From: Gilvibacter sediminis
GTDB lineage: Bacteria; Bacteroidota; Bacteroidia; Flavobacteriales; Flavobacteriaceae
DNA length: 64,000 nucleotides
Reading direction: 5' to 3'
Assembly (NCBI RefSeq): GCF_028561565.1
Contig: NZ_JAQQTE010000022.1
Span: 374,329 to 438,328 of the forward strand
Shown: positions 24,796-32,972 of the stretch, piece by piece
How the letters are laid out: each line of letters begins with the position of its first letter
How positions within the stretch are numbered: position 1 is the first letter of the stretch
Position numbers and translations under genes: made by a program
Notes under the pieces: model-generated
The model's database searches: none
What the model was told of the DNA's origin: nothing
Seen by the model: only the letters and a program-made list of their open reading frames with translations

Positions 24796-27295
24796 ACACT
24801 TTAAACACGGCATTTTATTGATACTTCTGCTTTGGGTCCCTAGTTTGGCTCAAGCGCAGCAAGAGTTCCCATTGCGTGAAGTTCTCGACGCTTTGGAAGA
24901 GCGCTACGAAGTAGATTTTAACTACGACCCTCAGATCCTTGAAGGCATGACGGCCTCCCTACCAGAGTCCAATTTGACTTTAGAAGAGGCTCTCGTACAA
25001 CTCCGAAGTCAAACCCTACTGGAATACCACTTTTTGGACTCAACGACCGTTAGTGTCATCAAACGATCTGTGGCTACTGGAGTTACCCTTTGCGGATATC
25101 TGCAGGATAAGGATGACCAAACGCCCTTGGCCTTTGCTAACGTGCAAGTTGGGCGTAAGGCTACGATCACTAATGAAGAAGGATATTTTGAACTTGTGGA
25201 AGTAGATCCGCAAGCTCAAGTTCAGATCAGTTATTTAGGGTACAAAACGCTTAACAGGCAGGCTAAATTTTTCAAGCGCAGTTGTGAACCGATCTATATG
25301 GTTGCCAATCAGCAGCAATTGGGTACGGTCTATTTGCAGCAGTATTTGGTCAAAGGGGTAGATCGACTTACCTCTGGTGAATACCGAATAGATTTTGATA
25401 AATTTAGCGCATTACCCGGTCTCATAGAGGCCGATGTGCTTCAGGCAGTGCAAGCCTTACCAGGAATTCAAAGTGTGGATGAAACGGTTTCAGACATCAA
25501 TATCCGTGGAGGTACGCACGACCAAAATCTCATTTTATGGGACGGCATAAAAATGTACCAATCCGGGCATTTCTTTGGACTTATCTCCGTATTTAATCCG
25601 CAGATGAATCAAGAAGTGCGATTGACTCAGAACGGGACAGATCCGCAGCTTACTGATGGTGTCTCAGGAACTATAGCGATGAAGACGGCCCAGCGAATTA
25701 ACCCGAAGTTCAAGGCCAATGTAGGGATCAATCTGGTGAACGCGGATGTCTTTTTTGACATCCCTGTCACGGCGAATAGCAGTTTGCAATTGGCTGGGCG
25801 GAAGTCCTTAAGTGACTTGTTCGCAACCCCGACCTTCGATGCCTATTTTGACCGAATCTCTCAAAATACAGAGGTCACTCAACAGCAAGAGAACACTGTC
25901 AACACCAATCAGAACTTTGAGTTTTACGATACCTCTTTGCGTTATTTGCACCGAATTTCTGATAAGGATCATCTACGCGCCAATTTCTTGTTGATCAACA
26001 ATAAACTGGTTTTTGATGAAAATACAGTCTTAGATTCCGGAATCATCTCCAGACAGAGTCAGGTTTCTCAAAACAGTGTTGCGGCTGGTTTGCAATATAA
26101 TCGCGATTGGTCTGAACGCTTCAGTACGGCTTTAGAAGTGTACAATACCGATTATATCTTGGAGGCTATCAATGCAAACATTGAGCTCTCTCAGCGGTTC
26201 TTGCAAGAGAATTCTGTTTCTGAGACCGGCATTAAAGCTTTGGCGCATTGGCAATTCAATTCCAAATTTAAATGGAGCAGTGGTTACCAGTTCATCGAGA
26301 CTAAGGTGCGAAACCTTGACGATGTTGATAATCCTGTAGTGCGAAATCTCAGTGGGGAAGTGGTGCGTATTCACGCCGCTTTTACCAATTTAAGTTTGGC
26401 AGATCAGAACACCAATTGGAGTGGAAATATCGGCGGACGTTACAGTTATATTCCCAAGTTTGATGCTCATATAGTAGAGCCTCGTTTGCGACTCGCTTAC
26501 GCCATAACCCCTGAATTCTCTGCTGAAGCAATGGGAGAATTCAAACATCAGGTCACTACACAGATCATCAACTTTCAGAATGATTTCTTAGGTGTAGAAC
26601 GCCGACGCTGGCGTTTGGCTAATGACAGTACCATTCCCATAGTGCAAAGCAAGCAAGGCTCCTTCGGCTTGAATTATAAGAAGGAAGATTTTTTAATAGG
26701 TGCAACCGGCTTTTATAAAGAGGTGGATGGCGTTACCGCTAGAAGTCAAGGGTTCCTCAACCAATTTGAATTTGAAGAAGGCATCGGCAGCTATACCGCC
26801 TATGGCCTTGACTTTTTGGTAAGGAAGAATATCTGGAGACTGCAGCTTTGGTCCAGTTATTCTTACCTTCAGAATACCTATGATTTTCCCACACTTCTGG
26901 AAGAGAGCTTTCCGTCAAATTTTGACATTTCGCATACCGTTACGGCGGGTTTAGCCTATGATTACAAAGGCTTCAAGGCTTCCGTTGGTATCAATTGGCG
27001 AACAGGAAGACCTTTCACCTTACCAGATCCTACGACTCCTTTGATCGAAGATGAGGTCAACTACGGCTTTCCCAATCAGAATAACTTGGATGAATTTATT
27101 CGCTTGGACGCATCGGCATCCTATCGTTTTACAAAAGGACGCCTGCGCTTTCAAGTTGCTGCCTCCGTTTGGAACCTGACGAACCGCAAGAATGTACTCA
27201 ACAGATTCTTTGAGCCGGTCTCTACACAAGTCGTGCAAGTCGATCAGAATTCCTTAGGGCTAGTACCCAATTTTTCCTTACGCATGTTCTATTAA
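24788..27295 (+). CDS. TonB-dependent receptor with STN signalling domain
   Basis: This 835-residue outer-membrane receptor has a signal peptide (about residues 1-23, HGILLILLLWVPSLAQAQ). An STN/secretin-TonB domain (about 25-90, EFPLREVLDALEERYEVDFN) contacts the FecR partner. Then come a carboxypeptidase-regulatory-like beta sandwich (about 98-170, FANVQVGRKATITNEEGYFE), a plug (about 195-300, IQSVDETVSDINIRGGTHDQN) and a 22-strand-type barrel ending in FSLRMFY with an aromatic final residue. Sigma, FecR and receptor form a complete cell-surface signalling set. No SusD gene follows, so it is less likely a glycan-uptake pair and more likely a metal-chelate, cofactor or small-ligand transporter. 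The GTG start at 24788 precedes the signal peptide directly. Confidence 0.93.
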   Translation: MSRHFKHGILLILLLWVPSLAQAQQEFPLREVLDALEERYEVDFNYDPQILEGMTASLPESNLTLEEALVQLRSQTLLEYHFLDSTTVSVIKRSVATGVTLCGYLQDKDDQTPLAFANVQVGRKATITNEEGYFELVEVDPQAQVQISYLGYKTLNRQAKFFKRSCEPIYMVANQQQLGTVYLQQYLVKGVDRLTSGEYRIDFDKFSALPGLIEADVLQAVQALPGIQSVDETVSDINIRGGTHDQNLILWDGIKMYQSGHFFGLISVFNPQMNQEVRLTQNGTDPQLTDGVSGTIAMKTAQRINPKFKANVGINLVNADVFFDIPVTANSSLQLAGRKSLSDLFATPTFDAYFDRISQNTEVTQQQENTVNTNQNFEFYDTSLRYLHRISDKDHLRANFLLINNKLVFDENTVLDSGIISRQSQVSQNSVAAGLQYNRDWSERFSTALEVYNTDYILEAINANIELSQRFLQENSVSETGIKALAHWQFNSKFKWSSGYQFIETKVRNLDDVDNPVVRNLSGEVVRIHAAFTNLSLADQNTNWSGNIGGRYSYIPKFDAHIVEPRLRLAYAITPEFSAEAMGEFKHQVTTQIINFQNDFLGVERRRWRLANDSTIPIVQSKQGSFGLNYKKEDFLIGATGFYKEVDGVTARSQGFLNQFEFEEGIGSYTAYGLDFLVRKNIWRLQLWSSYSYLQNTYDFPTLLEESFPSNFDISHTVTAGLAYDYKGFKASVGINWRTGRPFTLPDPTTPLIEDEVNYGFPNQNNLDEFIRLDASASYRFTKGRLRFQVAASVWNLTNRKNVLNRFFEPVSTQVVQVDQNSLGLVPNFSLRMFY

Positions 27296-28029
27296 TGCGG
27301 AGTTTCTACTTGAAACAAGATCGGTAGCATGTATAAAACGCCGACAGGCTTACCGCGTTGCATGCCCGGGGTCATTAGCGGTAGTTTACTCACAATACTA
27401 ATGGCCTCTTGTTCTAGACGTGGGTGAGGAGCCCGCGCTTTAACTTCTACCACCTTTCCGCGCTCGTCTATTCTAAATTGCACACTGATGCGTTGACGAC
27501 CTTCTAAACCGAGTTCTACAGCCAAATCGGTGTCAAAGTTCTTCTGTACAAAAGCCATGACCTTATCTGACAAGCACTTCTTTTTCGCGGTTTTATCAGC
27601 TAGGGATTCACAGCCCGGATATATGGGCACTTCCTCAATGACGTGAAAGGGTACGGTTATGATCTCTTCCTCTTCCTCAACTTCTTCAACCTCTTCTATC
27701 TCAATGACTACACCTTCTTCTTGATTGGTCTCGGTAGATTCAATCACGGTCTCTTCTATGTCCAGATCGTCTGCCACAATTTCAATGCTGGTTTGAACGA
27801 TAGTTGGTGGCGGAGGTGGCGGAGGTACGTTATCTATGATCTCAGTAATAGGGATATCATCCTGAAATTCGGCCTCGAGATCTATCTCTGTGAAGCTGAG
27901 GGTGGATTGCTCCTGAGTTTCCCATTCTAAGGCGCGCCAGGATAAGAATAACATGAGCGCTAATCCAAAGAGAAAAAAGGTATGACTCCAACCGCTGATC
28001 TTCACTTTAGGATTTTTTTTGATTTCCAT
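27292..28029 (-). CDS. TonB-family energy-transducing protein
   Basis: This 245-residue protein has one N-terminal membrane anchor (about residues 15-31, HTFFLFGLALMLFLSW), a Pro/Glu-rich periplasmic linker (seven Pro in a row near residue 70, then acidic VEEVEEEEEI) and a C-terminal TonB domain. The TonB domain includes GRQRISVQFRIDERGKVVEVKARAPHP and VSKLPLMTPGMQRGKPVGV. TonB proteins pass proton-motive energy from ExbB/ExbD to receptors such as the one encoded convergently. The two stop codons overlap on TTAA at 27292-27295. A conserved-looking CESLADKTAKKKCL (Cys pair) lies before the TonB domain, as in many flavobacterial TonB proteins. No exbB or exbD in the window. The start at 28029 was chosen over 28050. 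Confidence 0.88.
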   Translation of the reverse strand: MEIKKNPKVKISGWSHTFFLFGLALMLFLSWRALEWETQEQSTLSFTEIDLEAEFQDDIPITEIIDNVPPPPPPPTIVQTSIEIVADDLDIEETVIESTETNQEEGVVIEIEEVEEVEEEEEIITVPFHVIEEVPIYPGCESLADKTAKKKCLSDKVMAFVQKNFDTDLAVELGLEGRQRISVQFRIDERGKVVEVKARAPHPRLEQEAISIVSKLPLMTPGMQRGKPVGVLYMLPILFQVETPH

Positions 28030-28224
28030 AATTGCTGATTTAGTGATCAAAAGGTAGCGGCTTGCCTAGAGAAAAAACATGACATTGCTCAGTTAAGGGT
28101 TCAACACCAGTATTTTAAGTATACTCACCTATTTTTTGACATATTCGTAAAAATGATTTAGGACTGAGGATTTTTTGATCAGATGCTTTATCTTCACTGC
28201 ACTAACGACCAACGCTAACCAAAC
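28030..28224. other. Divergent intergenic region, tonB-like and antiporter genes
   Basis: This 195-base AT-rich region lies between divergent genes. Toward the antiporter, TATCTTCA (about 28189-28196) is a two-mismatch candidate for TAnnTTTG. Toward the TonB gene no clean box was found. No small ORF or stable hairpin was recognised. Confidence 0.4.
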
Positions 28225-29466
28225 ATGGATTACTTTGTGCTGACCAGTATTTTGGTCACCATCTCTGCCCTTTTCGGGTACATTAACGTTCGTTTTGTCC
28301 GCTTGCCGAACACCATCGGTCTTACCTTGGTAACCATCTTATTTACCTTGGGGATTTTTGCACTGAGTTATTTTGATGACACCCTGCTACGCGCCGAGCG
28401 CTTCTTGATCTCTCAGATTGACTTTAAAACCGTATTACTGGATGTCATGCTGAGTTTTTTGCTCTTTGCGGGCGCACTGCATACTGACCTCGAAAAACTG
28501 AAAGAACTGCGCTGGCCTATTTTGCTTTTTGCCACCTTTGGTGTATTGGTCTCCACCTTTTTGGTAGGCACAGCGATGTACTTTGTTTTGGACCTGTTAG
28601 GCCTTGCAGTGGATTATATCTATTGTTTGCTGTTCGGTGCTTTGATCTCTCCAACAGATCCCATTGCCGTATTAGGAATCCTCAAAAAAGCAGGAGCTCC
28701 TAAAAAACTGGAGGCTAAGATTGTCGGGGAATCCCTTTTCAACGACGGAATTGGAGTGGTGGTGTTCTTGACCATATTTGGTCTGGCAGACAACAGTGAG
28801 GCAGGATTCTCCTTCTCCAGCGTTTTAGAACTCTTCGCAGTTGAGGTATTGGGCGGGGTTGCCTTGGGCTTGGGTCTTGGGTGGATCACTTATCAACTTA
28901 TGAAGCGCATAGACGATTACAATATTGAGGTCATACTAACTCTAGCCACAGTAATGGCTGGGACGGTTATGGCTACACACTTACACGTCTCTGGACCTTT
29001 AGCCATGGTAGTTGCTGGACTGGTTGTGGGCGGACAAAAGATCCGTCACAAAGCCATGTCTAAACAAACAGAAGATTACGTAGACAAATTTTGGGAATTA
29101 ATTGATATCTTACTCAATGCGATCCTATTTGTACTTATAGGTATGGAGATCTTGGTTTTGGATCTCGAAAGACCTTTTCTAATTGCCGGGTTGATCGCCA
29201 TCCCCATTGGCTTAATTTGCCGCTATATTTCATTGATCATCCCTATTGGCTTGTTCCAAAAGCGTTTAGACTTTGTTCCGCATACCAACGCTATAATGAC
29301 TTGGGGCGGACTTAGAGGGGCTATTTCCATTGCGCTTGCTCTTGGTTTAACAGAGGCCATGCACAGAGATTTATTTTTGGTGATTACCTACTGCGTGGTG
29401 ATTTTCTCCATTTTGGTTCAAGGGCTCACCATAGAACGTTTGTTAATTCGATTTAAACTGCGATGA
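28225..29466 (+). CDS. CPA1-family Na+/H+ antiporter (NhaP-like)
   Basis: This 413-residue membrane protein has about 12 hydrophobic helices. Family signatures are FGALISPTDPIAVLGILKK (about residues 138-156), holding the transport Asp region, and GESLFNDGIGVVVFLTIFG (about 168-186) with the ND pair of NhaP/NHE exchangers. TWGGLRGAISIALALGL (about 356-372) is the conserved C-terminal segment. It exchanges cytoplasmic Na+ (or K+) for protons across the inner membrane, suiting a marine organism. Its stop overlaps the ATG of the TolC fusion gene by 4 bases, so ion exchange and efflux are likely co-expressed. Confidence 0.92.
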   Translation: MDYFVLTSILVTISALFGYINVRFVRLPNTIGLTLVTILFTLGIFALSYFDDTLLRAERFLISQIDFKTVLLDVMLSFLLFAGALHTDLEKLKELRWPILLFATFGVLVSTFLVGTAMYFVLDLLGLAVDYIYCLLFGALISPTDPIAVLGILKKAGAPKKLEAKIVGESLFNDGIGVVVFLTIFGLADNSEAGFSFSSVLELFAVEVLGGVALGLGLGWITYQLMKRIDDYNIEVILTLATVMAGTVMATHLHVSGPLAMVVAGLVVGGQKIRHKAMSKQTEDYVDKFWELIDILLNAILFVLIGMEILVLDLERPFLIAGLIAIPIGLICRYISLIIPIGLFQKRLDFVPHTNAIMTWGGLRGAISIALALGLTEAMHRDLFLVITYCVVIFSILVQGLTIERLLIRFKLR

Positions 29467-31829
29467 AGTTTATGAATAGAAAAATTACGCGTTTCAGTAT
29501 GCTCAAAAAGAGATTGTTCGTTTTAGCCTTATTTGCTTGGAGTGCCGCGAGTTTTGCACAGCAAAAAGAAGTGGTTAAAGTGGCCATTTTAGTGGATATT
29601 GAAACCGAAGAGACCGTAGGTTATTTGGATCAGCTACGCGCGGAGATCAAAGCAGTAGTTGGAGAGGATGCCATCATAGAGTTCCCTCCAGAATATCAAA
29701 AAGCACATAATTTTAGGGTAGATCAGGCACTGACCAATTACAAGGCGCTTTTAAGTAGTGATGCCGATATCATTTTGGCTTTTGGAACCAGCAGTAGCTT
29801 GGTCATGCAACAGCAGCAAAGCTTTCCGAAGCCGACCATTTTATTAGGATCTATTTCTGAGGATTTTTCTGCTGTAGATGCTAATTTGCGAACTTCGGGT
29901 ATTACCAACTTTACCTATTTGACGGGGGTGCAGTCCTTTGAGGCCGACCTGCAGACCCTTCACGAACTGTCCAAGTTTGATCGGGTGGGGATTGCCATAG
30001 AGCAGGGTATAGCTGATAATATCGATCTCAAATCCACCTTTGATCCCATTTTAGAAGAGCTTGGAGCTCAATACACATTATTGCCTTTTAATTCATTGGA
30101 TGATTTGGCCAACAGCATAGTAGATGTCGATGCCTTTTATTTAGCCGGAGGATTCTTTTTAACTGATGACGAGGTAGCTCAGCTCGCCCAAATATTGATC
30201 GCCAACGGCATTCCTTCATTTACCAATTCTGGGCTTAAGGATGTGGAGTTGGGACTCATGGGAACCAACAACGGCAATGATGACGTAACTCAAATATTTA
30301 GACGTTTGGCCTTGTCTATTGAGGCCTTTGTCAATGACGAACCTTTAGAAAATCTCAATGTCTTTGTAGACGCAGAGCGCAGACTCACGGTGAATTTCAA
30401 CACAATCGATCAATTGAAGATTCCGGTGAAATACAGCTTGATCGCTCAGACTGATTTTGTGGGCCAGTATCAAAAAGCATCTGCTCCGACCAGTTATAGT
30501 TTGTTGGGATTGATCAATAAAACCTTAGAGCAGAACCTAACTTTGGTCGCTAATGAATTGGGTGTACAACTCACTGAGCAAGACATTAAATCTGCATGGA
30601 GTAATTATTACCCGGTGCTCACAGCCAGTGGTACTTTTACCAATATAGACCGTCGTGTGGCAGTTGCTCCCTTTCAACCGGAATTCTCTGTAGACGGGAA
30701 TCTAAATTTAACCCAGACCATCTATTCAGAAGCCGCTAGCGCCAACATCAGCGTTCAAAAGAACTTGAATCAAGCCCAAGAGGCCAGCTTTAGAGCTTCT
30801 CAACTAGACGCTATTCTAGAATCTTCTAACCTGTATTTTAATGCGCTGATCAGTAAGGTTAACTTGCGTATTCAAAATCAAAACCTTCAATTGACCAAAG
30901 AGAACTTGCGTATTGCTACGCAAAACTTTGAGGCTGGACAAGCTGGGAAATCAGACATGCTCCGTTTTGAGAGTCAATTGGCGCAGAATACCCAAGTCTT
31001 TATTGAGGCCGTTAACCAATTGGAACAGGCCTTCATAAGGATCAATCAGTCATTGAATGTTCCGGTGATGGATGTGATCGATGTGGACGAGGCTGTTATT
31101 GGCCAAGGCGTGTTTGAGTCCTACAATTACGAGCAACTGGCAGAGATTCTGGACAATCCAGAACTCAAGCGTCCTTTTGTGGAGTTTTTGATAGAAGAAG
31201 CCAAACGCAATTCACCCGAGCTAGAATCACTTGCTTATAACATCAAGGCCGTAGATCGAACCATTGATCTGAACGCTTACGGACGTTTCATTCCAACGGT
31301 GGCCTTACAAGCCAATTTCAATCAGAATTTCAATCAATGGGGAGTGGGGAGTATTGATCCTGACCCATCAGACAACTACAATGTAGGCGTGAACGTCTCT
31401 GTTCCCATCCTAGACGGATTTAGAAACAACATTGACAAACAGACCGCCCTGATTCAGAAAGAACAACTGGAAGTCAATACGGCCAATACCGAGTTGGCCA
31501 TTGAAACCAATGTGAGCGTTGGGGTATTGAATCTAATCAACCAAATTGCAAATATTCGTCTGGCTGAGGTCTCTGTGGCTGCTGCGGAAGAATCTTTAGA
31601 TCTGGTGCAAACCTCTTATTCCGAAGGTGCTGTGAGTATCATTCAACTCATAGATGCCCAGAACAATTATTTGCAAACCCAGTTAGCGCAGGCCAGTGCC
31701 ACCTATAATTTTCTTTTGACCGCAATCCAATTGGAGCGCTTTATCTCCTATAACTTTTTGTTGCACACCGAGGAAGAGAACAATGCTTTTCAGCAGCGAT
31801 TCCTAGAATTTATGAATGCCAATGACTAA
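29463..31829 (+). CDS. Periplasmic-binding-protein/TolC fusion outer-membrane efflux protein
   Basis: This 788-residue protein has two parts. After a signal peptide (RLFVLALFAWSAASFAQ), residues about 35-345 look like a type-I periplasmic binding fold of the ABC_sub_bind group (KVAILVDIETEETVGYLDQL, ADIILAFGTSSSL, FPKPTILLGSI, AFYLAGGFFLTDDEVAQLAQ, GIPSFTNSGLKDVELGLMGT). Residues about 350-788 are a TolC-type outer-membrane factor with long helices and barrel strands (LTASGTFTNIDRRVAVAP, NFEAGQAGKSDMLRFESQLA, SYSEGAVSIIQLIDAQNNYL). TolC forms the exit duct of tripartite pumps, and the adaptor and RND pump follow at once. TolC proteins usually have about 450-500 residues, so the N-terminal domain is an added module. 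The ATGA overlap favours a start at 29463; ATG at 29499 gives a tidier signal peptide. Confidence 0.85.
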   Translation: MKFMNRKITRFSMLKKRLFVLALFAWSAASFAQQKEVVKVAILVDIETEETVGYLDQLRAEIKAVVGEDAIIEFPPEYQKAHNFRVDQALTNYKALLSSDADIILAFGTSSSLVMQQQQSFPKPTILLGSISEDFSAVDANLRTSGITNFTYLTGVQSFEADLQTLHELSKFDRVGIAIEQGIADNIDLKSTFDPILEELGAQYTLLPFNSLDDLANSIVDVDAFYLAGGFFLTDDEVAQLAQILIANGIPSFTNSGLKDVELGLMGTNNGNDDVTQIFRRLALSIEAFVNDEPLENLNVFVDAERRLTVNFNTIDQLKIPVKYSLIAQTDFVGQYQKASAPTSYSLLGLINKTLEQNLTLVANELGVQLTEQDIKSAWSNYYPVLTASGTFTNIDRRVAVAPFQPEFSVDGNLNLTQTIYSEAASANISVQKNLNQAQEASFRASQLDAILESSNLYFNALISKVNLRIQNQNLQLTKENLRIATQNFEAGQAGKSDMLRFESQLAQNTQVFIEAVNQLEQAFIRINQSLNVPVMDVIDVDEAVIGQGVFESYNYEQLAEILDNPELKRPFVEFLIEEAKRNSPELESLAYNIKAVDRTIDLNAYGRFIPTVALQANFNQNFNQWGVGSIDPDPSDNYNVGVNVSVPILDGFRNNIDKQTALIQKEQLEVNTANTELAIETNVSVGVLNLINQIANIRLAEVSVAAAEESLDLVQTSYSEGAVSIIQLIDAQNNYLQTQLAQASATYNFLLTAIQLERFISYNFLLHTEEENNAFQQRFLEFMNAND

Positions 31830-31854
31830 TCGAGCCCAATCCAAAAAAACAGCA

Positions 31855-32949
31855 ATGATGAAACTACCGAATTTGAGACACAGTATACTAGCTCTTGTTT
31901 GCACAAGCCTTTTATTTTCCTGCGGCTCTGAAGAAGAAGTCAAAGAGGCAGACCCTAGACCGGTGAAATATACAGAGGTAGCCACTGCAGGTTCTGCAAC
32001 AGAGCGTGTCTTTAGTGGAACGGCCAAAAGTGAGAAGGTGATCAACCTGAGTTTTAGAAGCTCGGGAGTGTTGGTCCAGTTAGATGTCAAACTCGGGCAA
32101 TTGGTAAAAAAGAATCAACTCTTGGCCAAGCTAGATAACGTGCAAGCGCGTTTGAGCCTCGAGCGAGCTATAACTTCTGTAAACAGTGCAGAATCACAAA
32201 TGAACACGGCAAAATTAGGCTTAGACCGTATCCGCGTGCTCTATGAGAAAGGCAGTGCTTCCTTAACAGATTTTGAATCCGCCAAAAACTCGTATAAGAC
32301 CGCTCAGCAGAGTTATGAGTCTGCAAAGCGCGAGGTGTCAATTCAGCGGGAACAGGTCCGTTACGGGTTCTTATATGCGCCAGAGGATGGGGTGATCACG
32401 GCAGTCTCCGCAGAAGTAGATGAGAATATTCAGGCAGGGCAAGCCATTGCTGTGCTCAATGCTGGGGTGGAGATGGAGATCTCCTTGGGCTTACCAGAAA
32501 GCATTATCAATAATGTTTCCTTGAATATGCCCGTAGATGTCAACTTCTCTTCTTTAGAGGGGCAGAGCTTCAAAGGACGCGTGACCGAGCTCTCACCGGC
32601 AGTAGATCTAAATACTTCTACTTATCCGGCCATGGTAACTTTAGACCGTGTGAGTGATGATGTTAAATCAGGAATGGCAGCCAACGTAACCTTTGCTTTA
32701 GGAGAAGATTCTGCAAAGGATATGATGATCCGTGTCCCGGCTCAAGCGGTTGGAGAGGACAGTGAAGGACGATTTGTCTTTGTGATCACCCAAGAAGCAG
32801 ACAAGACCGTGGTCAAGAAAAGCCGCGTGAAGGTAGGTGATCTCAGTTCAGCTGGTTTTCAGATCGTCGAGGGGCTAAAGCCAGGCCAGAAGATCGCTAC
32901 AGCAGGACTGCAAACCTTACTGGACGGACAAGAAGTAACAATTCAATAG
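31855..32949 (+). CDS. RND efflux periplasmic adaptor (lipoprotein)
   Basis: This 364-residue membrane-fusion protein has a lipoprotein signal (LRHSILALVCTSLLFSC), then a biotinyl-lipoyl-like half (about residues 50-90), a coiled-coil hairpin (about 90-165, SVNSAESQMNTAKLGLDRIR and TAQQSYESAKREVSIQREQV) and the second lipoyl half (FLYAPEDGVITAVSAEVDEN). Beta-barrel and membrane-proximal domains end in GQKIATAGLQTLLDGQEVTI. It bridges the RND pump encoded next and the TolC-type protein encoded before it. The start at 31855 was chosen because an ATG at 31816 would put 13 polar residues before the signal peptide; that region overlaps the TolC gene. Confidence 0.9.
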   Translation: MMKLPNLRHSILALVCTSLLFSCGSEEEVKEADPRPVKYTEVATAGSATERVFSGTAKSEKVINLSFRSSGVLVQLDVKLGQLVKKNQLLAKLDNVQARLSLERAITSVNSAESQMNTAKLGLDRIRVLYEKGSASLTDFESAKNSYKTAQQSYESAKREVSIQREQVRYGFLYAPEDGVITAVSAEVDENIQAGQAIAVLNAGVEMEISLGLPESIINNVSLNMPVDVNFSSLEGQSFKGRVTELSPAVDLNTSTYPAMVTLDRVSDDVKSGMAANVTFALGEDSAKDMMIRVPAQAVGEDSEGRFVFVITQEADKTVVKKSRVKVGDLSSAGFQIVEGLKPGQKIATAGLQTLLDGQEVTIQ

Positions 32950-32972
32950 GTTCTTAACTCAATCGATTCAGC

